DNA of 64,000 nt from Torymus aiolomorphi (taxonomy: Eukaryota; Arthropoda; Insecta; Hymenoptera; Torymidae). The translations under genes and the position numbers were made by a program. The first letter of the stretch is position 1, and each line of letters opens with the position of its first letter. The DNA lies in contig CM070874.1 of NCBI GenBank assembly GCA_036365515.1, forward strand, positions 161,201,297 through 161,265,296. The letters are read 5' to 3'. Under the pieces are notes generated by a model. That model ran no database searches. It was given only the letters and a program-made list of their open reading frames with translations, and had not been told where the DNA came from. Positions 53,670 through 64,000 of the stretch are shown one piece after another.

Positions 53670-55035
53670 GTGGCGTCGGGAGGTAAGAAGCCGCCCGATA
53701 CCACTCCAAGTAAATTAACTGAACTCACTAAATTCTACAAGTGTCATCCACAACAACCCGTAGGAGCAGTAGTGCGTATATTGTGTGAAAATTATTTTCA
53801 CACTATAGAAATAGTAAGAAAATATAACGCAGGATGTCCAGTGAAATTTATCTGCAATGCACTGATAGTATGCCAGGACCATCCAAACGTGGTCTTAACC
53901 TCAAACCTACCATATGACGCGTTGAGCAGCGAAGCAAAACAACTAATAGCTCAAATAAAACTAGAGACAAGAGAATATATCAAACAAGAAATCATAAGTG
54001 AAATAAATCTGGAAAAACACAACAACAAACAAAAAGGTCTAAACCATACAGTATATGAAGATTACAGTGAAATAGAATCCCTGAAAATCGAAAACCAACT
54101 GCTAAAACAACTTAACAATGAATTACAAGATAAAAACAAAATACTAAACGAACTTCTCACCAAAGAAAAACAGGGCAATAACAACCATATCAAGAAGTTC
54201 GCAGAAATTACAGCTAACTCTAAGCCAAAAAGTAAAAGAGTGCCAAAACTAATAATTAAAAATACCGACAATAAAGATAACACAGACTTGGAAAAGACAG
54301 TTCTCCAACATCTAACACAAAAAAATACAAACAAAAAGTGTCTTATGCAAAAACAAAGATACAGTAATAATAAATTGCATGAACGAAGAAAATATTAACT
54401 CTCTTGTGAATACACTAGGCGAAAAATTATCAAACAACTTTAAAATAGAAAAAGAGTAAATAAACAAGCGAAAACTAAAAGTGATAGACATAAACGTGGA
54501 TTATACAGTTAATAGCGAAATTGAAATTGACATAAATCAAAGAAATTTCAATAACATGGAAGAGAAGTGCAAGATACTACACGTATATACGAATGAAAGA
54601 ACAAAGAGGAAATGTGCAATAATAGAGGTAACATATAAAATTTACAAACACATCAGAGAAAACAAAATATTCATCGGGCACCAGAGTTGTAGGGTTTTTG
54701 ACATTATTAATACCACTCCGTGCAATAAATTTTCAAGATTTGGACACAGCAGTAAAAAATGTGTAAATAAAGCCACGTGCAATAAGTGTCCGGATGCCCA
54801 TTTAACCTCAAAGTGTACAAGTGCAACGAATAAATGTGCAAACTGTGATATAGTAATACGAAGTACAATACCAAATATAACATTAACCACAGTGTAATCG
54901 TTAGTGAATTATGTGAAATTTTAAAATCAAAAATCAAAAAATATATTGAAATGACGGATGACCCGATGCCACCTACTTATCCGAGATACTTTGGTAAAGT
55001 CAAAAGTCTACCTTTTCAGAGGAAGGCAGCGATAT
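53670..55035 (+). pseudogene. LINE ORF1 (gag-like), frameshifted
   Basis: The first part (53670-54398) has a coiled-coil-like segment (SLKIENQLLKQLNNELQDKN) around residues 135-170. A second frame (54481-54897) contains an RNA-binding-like region and zinc knuckles (CNKFSRFGHSSKKC, CNKCPDAHLTSKC). A third frame continues (ELCEILKSKIKKYIE, near 54910) as shown by the inverted copy at 60863-61526. No ATG is visible at 53670 (GTG). ORF1 of such elements binds the RNA and forms the particle. Confidence 0.65.
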
Positions 55036-55169
55036 ACTGAACGACAATAAGAAGACAGAGAATCGTAAGTGCAGACTCAGCACTCTCCGCAGTTTCGCCA
55101 CATACTCGTAACGAGGGCAACAACACCAACACCAATAAGACAAAACTCGGAGACAACAACATCGTCAAA

Positions 55170-57966
55170 CAAAAATGGATAGCAATATTAATCTAATTAA
55201 TAATATACAAAACGATATAATTGACAGAGATTATAATTTCGATGATATTGGTGAACTAAAAACAAATGCATGGCTTTTGAAAAGGAAGTAATTTTAAATG
55301 TAAATATAAGAGGCCTAAATGCTAACTTTAACAATTTACTTATTCTTCTAAAAAACCTTGTGATAAAGCCATGCATAATTGTTTGCAATGAAACTTGTAA
55401 ACTTGGGTACCCTTAATTCTTTAATATAACTGAGTACAAAATGTACTATAATAACAGTAATATTAATCAAAATGATGGCCTGGTAATTTACATAAGTGAC
55501 TACATTATCGAAACGACGGAAGTTATTGATATTAATAACCTTAAAATAATAAATTCCAAAATTACAATAGAAAGCAATAAAGAAATAATACTATCTGCAC
55601 TATATAGATCTCACGATATAAGTAAAACGGAATTCCTTTTAAACCTCAAAAAATTAATATTGCATAACAAAAAATATAAAAATAATCTAATTATGGGAGA
55701 TTTCAACTTCGATATCTCAAACAAAGACTCGCTCAATCAAGAATTCTTACATATATTTTTAGAGCATGGTTATTGTCCAGGCTTTTGTAATATTACCAGA
55801 ACATCTGATAAAACATGTAATTCAGGAACTTGCATAGACAATATTCTTATTAAATTACATAAAATAGCATATAAAACTTTTACACTTCGTATACCACTTA
55901 CAGACCATTTTCCACTATTCATGTCAATAAATAAAATAAGAACAATTAAAAATACTATAAATCGTATAAATTACGATAAGCTCAAGACAGGTGCAGATTC
56001 AACAAATTGGAGTGAATTATCACTAATAAATGATCCGAATATTTCTTTAAATAACATCATTCATAAAATAAAAATATGTCAAAGCAAAGCTAATTTACCA
56101 AAAAAACAAACAAAGCTAATAGATGATACCAAGGTCAAATTGGATAACTAAGGCAATTATGAAATCCTGTAGTACTAAAGAAAAACTATATAAATTATGG
56201 AAAAAAGATCCTAATAATAATAGAGAAAGAGAAGAGTACAAGAAATTTACAAATATTCTGAAGAATATTATAAATAAAGCAAAAGAATCATATGATAAAA
56301 TACAAATAGAATCAAGCATGAATAATCCGAAGAACATCTGGAATGTAATAAATCAAAAAATAGGAAAAAATCGTAAAAGGAATAATAATATAAACTATAT
56401 AATTGATAACAATAAGAAAATAACTGATCCGGAAAACATTGTAGAACACTTAAACAAATTTTTTTGTAACATTGGCAAAAATTTAAGTGATAACATAAGA
56501 CCCCCGACAAATGAGGAAATTAAACTCCCCACAATGAATAGCAAATGTATTTTCTTGGAGCCAACTAACCACCAGGAAATAGAAAATATTATCTACAACA
56601 TGGAAAACAGAAATGGTGGAATTGATAATATCAATGCCAAACCTTTGAAAACCCTCGCCGTACATTTAGTAGATCCCCTAGTTCACATATTCAACCACTG
56701 TATAGATAAGGCCATCTGGCCAAATGAACTAAAACAGCAGACGCTATACCTATACATAAAACCAAAGAAAAACGTAACGCCACTAATTACAGACTTATAT
56801 CACTTATCTTAAATATGGCAAAAATACTGGAAAAAATAATCCACAAAAGAATAACTAATTTTATTAACAAGTGCGACATACTTGCCAAAAATCAATATGG
56901 TTTCAGGAAAAATAAAAGTACAAAAGATGCGCTAGCTCTAATATCAAACGTACTTTATGATAAATTAGACAAGAGTACTCCAATCGCCATAACCTTCTTG
57001 GACCTCGCCAAAGATTTTGATACAGTAAACCATCAAATATTACTACATAAACTATACAATTATGGAATTAGAGGATGTGCGCATAATCTAATAAACAGTT
57101 ATTTAGGAAATAGACTACAAAGAGTAAAATTAAATAATAAAATCAGCCAATTCGCAGCAGTCCATATGGGAGTTCCTCAAGGAACTATTTTGGGACCTTT
57201 ACTTTTCCTACTATATATAAATGACTTACTACAAGATAACCATGATGATACAATAATTTCATACGCAGATGATACAGCAGTAGTAACAACAGCCAAAACA
57301 TGGAAAGAAGTCGAAACTAAAATGAATGAAACTCTGCACAAAATATCAACATCGCTAGATCTTAACAAGCTCTCTTTAAACACTGATAAAACTGTCTACA
57401 TTGAATTTGGTAATCAAGTAGATAGCACACCAAAAAATTTAGATATAAATATGCAAGGCACAAAATCTATCTAATTTGAAGGCTACAACAAAACTAAATA
57501 CCTCATCTTCATCTTCTATAGACTGTTAAAACTTATGACCACTGACAACTTAAGAATGATCTATTACGCCCTCTTTCCCAGCATTATTTCATATGAAGTG
57601 ATTGCATGGGGAGGCGCGTATTCTAACAGCAAAAATCTGCTCAATAGACTACAGATTAGATTACTTAAAATAATCAATAAAAACAAATTTACTATTCATA
57701 AAAATCCCATGAGCTTAGAAAAAATCTTCTCTTATGAATCACTATCTTATCATTATGATGAATTACAGTTAGCATTTATTAACGCCAATAGTACCACTAG
57801 GAAAAAAAGTATACAGATTCCAAAAAGAAACTTGACAATTAGCATTAAAAACAGTTATATAAGAGCAATAATGCAATTCAATGATCTACCAAATGAATTA
57901 AAAACAATTAGAAACAAACACAGCAGAAAAATGAAACTAAAACCATGGGTAAAAAGAAACACTTAA
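55170..57966 (+). pseudogene. LINE ORF2: endonuclease and reverse transcriptase, broken
   Basis: Pieces in order: start near 55175; the APE endonuclease (LNVNIRGLNANF; MGDFNFDISN; TDHFPLFMS) to about 56150; a frame change; RT fingers (QYGFRKNKSTKDAL), motif A (FLDLAKDFDTVNH), motif B (GVPQGTILGPLLFLLYINDL), motif C (YADDTAV) between 56815 and 57380; a stop at about 57474 with the same frame continuing at 57535-57966. At least three frameshifts or stops. Catalytic motifs are otherwise intact. Confidence 0.8.
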
Positions 57967-58018
57967 AACAACAATTCTTAAGAAGAAAACTAATTACAAT
58001 ACGTAGAAAGAGATTATT

Positions 58019-58935
58019 ATGACCACTATAGCAAATAAAATAGATTGTCAACAAGCAAAAAGGCTGTATTACGAAATATTCGGACAAGGACAAACTTCAG
58101 CTTTGGAATCAACGGCAGCTAAGACAAGTGAACGAAAACAACACATAAGAAAAGTGACTATCAAGTATGCAAATCCGTCATTGGAAGTCCATGGGAAAAC
58201 AGCAACATCTGATAAAATATCACTAGACATTCGCACCTACATATGTGCAAATGGTATGTGCAACTTACAACATAATCGTTCACATCGCCAAACTATAATT
58301 TTAACAAAATGAAAAAATTAACTAATGGAGTAGACGATATCATTATCAAAAGAGCAAATAATATAATCAGTTCATGGCTTCTCAAATCTACAACTAAGGA
58401 AAATAAAATAGAATCAGTCGACGTAACGGACACCCTTGATACCTCAAATAACTCTGTGAAAAAGGAACAAAAGTAATTTTACTGACCTGAAATGCGACCT
58501 ATGTGATTATCTCAAACCCTCAGAAGCAAAGCATATACACTTCATAAAAGGAACTGCGACCACAGAAAATAGGAAACACATACAGACCAAATTATCTACC
58601 CATTGAGACGGGTTTCTCTAAGATCGACAAAATGGCAGAAGAAAATAGTGAGTTAGCAAAATTAAAGAGAGTAGGGAATGCATCTGGGAAAACTATACTG
58701 CAAACGAACAGCTATCGCATGTCCTACGGTGATTTAAACTACCTAGGATCTAACAAGGCTATTTTTTTTACTTTGACAGAGGGATAAGAGGCAAACAAAT
58801 ATTCACCAATTCCATGTACCCTCTTGAAAGACAACCTAAATTTAAGGACCTTGTAGTTATTGACGATATAGTATTTACATCATCCTGTAAATGCGATTCG
58901 GCCAATTAACACAAGGAGATGTTTCCTCACTACAG
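58019..58935 (+). pseudogene. Coding-like remnants behind the LINE RT
   Basis: Short frames: 58019-58312, 58309-58476 (MKKLTNGVDDIIIKRANN), and 58632 onward (MAEENSELAKLKRVGNASGK, then SYRMSYGDLNYLGSNKAI). The last is homologous to the minus-strand remnant at 53282-53566. Identity unknown. Confidence 0.35.
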
Positions 58936-59753
58936 AGTGATATGCGCGGTTGCACTAACCTGTCCAGCCAGACTGAACAATATCGAGAAAATAATATACG
59001 CAAGGGACAGGAATGCCTCCTCAGAGAACTACACGTCGGCTAGATCAATGTTAATCAGATTTTGGTGAAGTCCACAGACACATAGATTATAGACGAACAT
59101 AATTATTAATATATAATGAGAGAAAATTTATTATATACAAATTGTTAAATAATGAATATTAATTCTCAAATATTCTGAAATTTTTAATGTTACCACTACC
59201 AAAAAGAAGGATTGTGCTTAGCTAAGTATTTATAAGAATACTTAAGCAGTAGCTATTCCTACGGCTTCTATAAAATTGTTATACATTAAATTAATTCTAG
59301 TCTTAAGTTAGTATTAAGTAGGCCGGACCAGCGAACAGGAGAATATTTTCCTCTGCTGAGTTACTATTGTAATGTAAACTATGTATAATGGTTATGAAAT
59401 TTGTAATTTATTGTACTTTACTCTGGTTAAATAAATAAAATAAATTTAGAATTGTTTTTTTAGATTTTTCCTCTTACCCATTGTTTTAGTTTTATTTTTT
59501 ACTGTCTCTTTCCAATTGTTTTTAATTCATTTGGTAGATTATTGAATTGCATTATTGCTCTTATATAACTTTTTAATACTAATGGTCAAGTATCTTCGTG
59601 GAATCTGTATACTTTTTTTCTAGTGGTACTATTGGAGTTAATAAATGCTGACTCTAATTCTTGGTAATGATAAAACAGTGATTCATAAGAAAAGATTTGA
59701 TTTATATTCATAGGATTCTTATCTACTGTAAACTTGTTTTTATTGATTATTTT

Positions 59754-60192
<439 letters not shown>

Positions 60193-61136
60193 ATTTTAAG
60201 TAATCTAATCTGTAGTCTTTTGAGCAAATTTTTACTGTTAGAGTACGTACCTCCCCAGGCTATTATTCCATGTGAAATAATGCTGTGGAAGAGGGCGTAA
60301 TATACCATCCTTAAGGTGGCAGTAGTCATGAGTTTTGACAGTTTATAGAAGATGAAAATGAGATATTTATTTTTGTTTTAAATACAATTTTAATTTTTTG
60401 AAGTTTAAAAGGAAGTTAGTTTTTCTTTTATCGTGCGATCTATATAGGGCAGATAATATTATTTCTCTATTGTTTTCTATTGCAATTTTGGGATTAATTA
60501 TTTTAAGGTTATTTATATCTATAACTTACATCGCATTAGTAATGTAGTCACTTACGTAAACTATCAGGCCATTATTTTGATTAATATTACTGTTATTATA
60601 GTACATTTTGTACCCAGTTATGTTAAAGGATTCAGGGTGTACTAGTTTCCGGGTTTCACTGCAAGTAATTATGCATGTCTTTATCACAAGGCTTTTTAGG
60701 AAAACAAGTAAATTGTTAAAGTTAGCATTTAGGCCTCTTATATTTATATTCAAAATTACTTGCTATTCTAAAGCCATGCATTTGTTTAGTTCACTAATAT
60801 GATCGAAATTATAGTCTCTGTTAATTATATCATTTTGTATATCAGCAATCAGATTAATACTGCTATACATTTTGGTTTATTGGTGTTGATGTCTTCGCGT
60901 TTTGGTTTATTGTTGTTGGTGTCTCCGCGTTACGAGAATGTTGCGACACTGTTGAGTCAATACTTGCAAATCTCGGTCTTCGTATCGGTGCCATCCGTTG
61001 GAAATGTAGTCTTTCTACTTTACCAAAGTATCTCGGAAAAGTAGGATGCTTCAGGTAATCCGTAATTTCAATGTATTTCTTGATTTTAGATTTTAAGATT
61101 TCACATAGTTCACTATCAATTGCGGTGTGGCTAATA

Positions 61137-61526
61137 TTATATTTGGTATTGTGCTTCATTACTATCGACAAAGTTTCCACATTTATTCGCTATACTTGTA
61201 CACTTTGAGATTAAATGGGCATGAGTACACTTATTACACGTGGCTAGATTTTCACACTTCTTGCTGCTATGTCCAAATCTTGCATATTTATTGCACGGAG
61301 TTGTATTAATAATGTCGAAAACTCTACAACTTTGGTGCCCGACAAATATTCTGCTCTTGTTGTCTTTGATGTATTTATAAATGTTAGAAGTTACCTCTAT
61401 TATTGCACATTTCCTATTTGTTCTTTCATTAGTATATACGTGTAGTAACTTGCACTTGTCTTCCATGTTACTGAAGTTTCTTTGATTTATGTCTAGTTCA
61501 ATTTCATTATCAACTCCATAATCCAT
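61137..61526 (-). pseudogene. LINE ORF1 fragment with zinc knuckles, second copy
   Basis: 129 codons close to 54510-54880 of the plus copy (RCKIL/KCKLLHVYTNERT; CNKYARFGHSSKKC). It lacks the N-terminal coiled-coil part. Confidence 0.75.
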
Positions 61527-61532
61527 ATCAAT

Positions 61533-61655
61533 ATATCAAGGAGCGCGGGAGCGCTCCGAAGGCAAGTATAAAGTATAGAAGAAGCCTAAAGGAGCGACCC
61601 GTGCTACTCATACATTGAAATGGGTGTGCACGAAATCAATGCGCCTATATATATA
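61533..61655 (+). repeat. Dispersed hairpin-containing repeat, second copy
   Basis: Inverse of 42150-42275, with GGAGCGCGGGAGCGCTCC near 61546. It ends directly before the mariner tip. Confidence 0.6.
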
Positions 61656-62046
61656 CAGGGTGGGCCAAAAGTACCGGAACGGCAAAATAACTCGGCGGGA
61701 TTGTATTTTAAGAGAAAAAGCTTAAAACAAAAGATATAGGATTTTTTCTTGGCTATTCGACGGTGATAATGACCATGACCTTGACCATAACCTTGAATGT
61801 AATTTCAAGGTCAAGTTAATTTCTTTAAATGGGAACCCATAATTTTCACCTCAGAAATGAAAAGAGCGGAAAATTTTACGTCCGAATGTGACCTTGACTA
61901 TGACCTCAGCCTTGACCTTGAAGGTTATTTGAAGGTCAAATTTTTTTTCAGTGGGAACCCATACATATTTTTGACCCCGGAAATGGAAAGAGCAGAACAT
62001 TCTACGTCTAAGTATGACCTTGACCATACCTTGACCATGACCTTTA

Positions 62047-62390
62047 AAGGTAAGAGACTCCGGCCAGTCAAGGCAAAGGTGAGAGACTCCGGCCAGTCAA
62101 GGCAAGGGTGAGAGACCCCGGCCAGTCAAGGCAAGGGTGAAATACCCCGGCCAGTCAAGGCAAGGATGAGAGACCCCGGCCAGTCAAGGCAAGGGTGAGA
62201 GACCCCGGCCAGTCAAGGCAAGGGTGAGAGACCCCGGCCAGTCAAGGCAAGGGTGAGAGACCCCGGCCAGTCAAGGCAAGGGTGAGAGACCCCGGCCAGT
62301 CAAGGCAAGGGTGAAATACCCCGGCCAGTCAAGGCAAGGGTGAGAGACCCCGGCCAGTCAAGGCAAGGGTGAGAGACCCCGGCCAGTCAA
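62047..62390. repeat. 29-bp tandem repeat, about 12 copies
   Basis: The unit is gtgagagaccccggccagtc plus aaggcaagg, nearly identical across copies with a few aaatac variants. It abuts the transposase stop codon, like the 39-bp array in the element at 16247. Confidence 0.95.
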
Positions 62391-62391
62391 T

Positions 62392-63390
62392 TTACAATTC
62401 ATTCTTAAAATGTTTCCCTTCAACAGTCTGACAGTGTGCTAAGCGAAAATAGAAATTCTCAATGGCACGTCTAATCATGTCTGGTGGTGTCTGAGCACAC
62501 ACGTCAACTATTCGCTGCCTTAATTGATTCAGATCACGTAGTTTGGTATAATCAATTTTGCTTTTTATGTACCCCCAAAGAAAATAATCGTTTGGTGCTA
62601 GGTCCGGTGACCCTGCTGGCCATTCAATTGCGCCTCTCCTACCAATTCAGCGATCTGGGAACGTAATATTCAAATAATCTCTGACAATTACCCCATAATG
62701 GACAGGCGCTCCATCCTGTTGAAACCATACACGATTGATATTATTACCAGCGATCTCCTGTATGGTCGGAACAATACGTTCTACCAGAAGTTGCAAGTAT
62801 TTATTGCTATTCAAATTCCCATCAATAAAAAATGGCCCTACTATTCGATTGTTATAAAGCCCTGCCCATACGTTCAACTTTTGAGGTGATTGTGTATGAC
62901 CCTCATACAACCAATGAGGGTTTTCATTACTCCAGTATCTACAGTTTTGACGATTGACTTTACCGGTCAGTTCGAAACTAGCTTCATCCGAAAATACGAT
63001 ATTAAAAAGGAAATTGGGGTTGCCATTGACTCTTTGCATCATAATTTCACAGAACTCTATTCTGCGATCGAAATCATCCTCGCTTAGCTGTTGAAGAATA
63101 TGAATTTTGTACGGATGAAATGTGATAATTTTTAAATTCCTTCTAATTGATGTTCGACTCATTTCAAGTTCTTGGGTTGCTTTTCTACTTGACAAATGGG
63201 GATTTTCAACGAATGCTTGCGCTACTTCAAACTGACTTTCTTCTGACGTCGCGGAAACTGGTCTTCCAGATTTCGGACGATTTTTATTAACCCCAGTTTC
63301 TTCAACGGTGCACAGTACGGAAAACAGTTGACTTCGAAATTCCTTCCTCGTCATTACGGAAGGTTTTATTAAATAATATTCGCACTTCAT
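62392..63390 (-). pseudogene. Mariner-like transposase with one in-frame stop
   Basis: It opens at ATG 63390. A helix-turn-helix region (RKATQELEMSRTSIRRNL) precedes the DDE core: Asp in FSDEASFEL, Asp in QQDGAPVHYG, third acidic position in SPDLAPNDYFLWG. TGA at 62647-62649 replaces a Trp codon; the frame stays open beyond it for 85 codons to TAA at 62392-62394. One point change therefore separates it from an intact gene of about 332 codons. Confidence 0.8.
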
Positions 63391-63399
63391 CGTATGATC

Positions 63400-64000
63400 T
63401 CTGTCTATCTCCCCACCCTCTCATCATCAAAATTGTAACCCTCTCTCATTCCGTTAGAGGAGCCATTTGGAAGAAAATGGCTACAAAATTAAGACTCGGC
63501 AACCCTTCAAATATCCAGAAAAGGACTATTCATAAAGGAAACAGGACACGCAGGAAATCTCGCTAACTATTCTGTGGAGGATAGGTGGAATAACAGCCAG
63601 CAAAAACTTTCTCTGCTTCTCACCTATTCTAAACAGAACTTTCGAAGAAGCGACAGCTACATGAATAAATAATTTCGCCAACTACAAGGGCAGTATCACT
63701 AACAGTCAGACCAACTGCTAACAAAATATCCAGAATTACCATTTGCTGCTTTTTCGGAAAAAGTGAATCCAATTAACTAAAGAATTAGTGTTGAAACTCC
63801 AAAAATCAAAGGTATCTAACTTTGAATTCATTTATGGCCACTAGTGGATAACCGCAGATCTACCCAGTCATTGACGGTCACTGAGCGTCATCAAAGGTAA
63901 ATTTTGGTCACTCGTGGTTATTGATGGTGACTGAAGGCAAACGAATTAATTAATGGCCACTAACGATAACTGAAGGTCTACTCAGTCATTGACGGTCATT
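63400..64000. other. No gene; 119-bp repeat starting at the edge
   Basis: From about 63836 the text tggccacta...cagtcattgacggtca recurs at about 63955, a period of about 119 bp that runs off the window. The rest is unassigned. Confidence 0.5.

Larger units (their letters stand above)
53640..59455 (+). mobile_element. Degraded jockey-like LINE
   Basis: Plus-strand order: ORF1 with coiled coil and zinc knuckles, ORF2 with endonuclease and reverse transcriptase, then an A/T-rich tail (ggttaaataaataaaataaa, about 59430-59450). The RT motifs fit the jockey/CR1 group. Frames are broken many times. The stretch 58000-59000 holds unidentified coding-like pieces. Confidence 0.75.
61656..63450 (-). mobile_element. 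Mariner-like element with GC-rich minisatellite
   Basis: The left tip CAGGGTGGGCCAAAAGTACC at 61656 follows TA. Subterminal DNA is crowded with TGACCTTGA-type motifs (61760-62055), then a 29-bp tandem array, then the transposase on the minus strand. I do not find the matching right tip before 64000, so the right end is truncated or beyond the window. Confidence 0.75.

Overview
The window looks like nuclear DNA of an arthropod, most likely an insect. It is AT-rich, its genes carry GT-AG introns, two promoters have TATA boxes followed by arthropod-type TCAGT/TTAGT initiators, and it is packed with mobile elements of types common in insects (Transib, Polinton-like, Tc1/mariner, Penelope, jockey-like LINE, solo LTRs, foldback elements). 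The order or species cannot be fixed from the sequence. I see no rRNA, no tRNA, no CRISPR and no ordinary host housekeeping gene.

Layout. 0.3-2.6 kb: decayed minus-strand orphan genes, one with C2H2 fingers. 3.0-3.65 kb: a 210-bp tandem array. 6.2-8.1 kb: a head-to-head Penelope remnant. 8.1-15.1 kb: a compact, all-plus-strand Polinton/adintovirus-like provirus fragment with PLA2-like protein, integrase with chromodomain, minor and major capsid-like proteins, a basic core-like protein, a cysteine protease and a PC4-like protein. It lacks any visible DNA polymerase B or packaging ATPase and is broken in several genes. 16.25-19.73 kb: a Tc1/mariner-type element with about 1.1-kb terminal inverted repeats. 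19.7-23.5 kb: a foldback/minisatellite complex. 24.8-26.9 kb: a hairpin-ended element and a palindromic element flanked by TTAA.

26.94-44.31 kb is the most striking object: a 17.4-kb Transib (RAG1-related) transposon. Its ends begin with CACAGTG, identical to the V(D)J recombination heptamer. It is flanked by a 5-bp TGGCG duplication, and its terminal inverted repeats are built of tandem units of about 437 bp. Inside, on the minus strand, a seven-exon transposase gene can be followed from 38251 to 29826 with every splice junction GT-AG and in phase. It encodes 618 codons with a single internal stop at codon 366. The two catalytic Asp positions fall at D199 and D307. Several smaller elements are nested in its introns.

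44.4-47.3 kb holds a ubiquitin-protease-like ORF, a hairpin-rich segment and a foldback element. 47.5-50.7 kb is a nearly full-length Penelope-like element with a GIY-YIG domain and hammerhead-like termini. 50.7-53.6 kb holds further repeats. 53.6-59.45 kb is a degraded jockey-like LINE, and 59.5-61.5 kb is an inverted, internally deleted copy of it carrying a solo LTR. 61.66 kb to the end is a mariner-like element whose transposase has one in-frame stop. The window therefore reads as a nested transposon cluster, in which the Transib element and the Polinton-like fragment are the parts with coordinated gene content.
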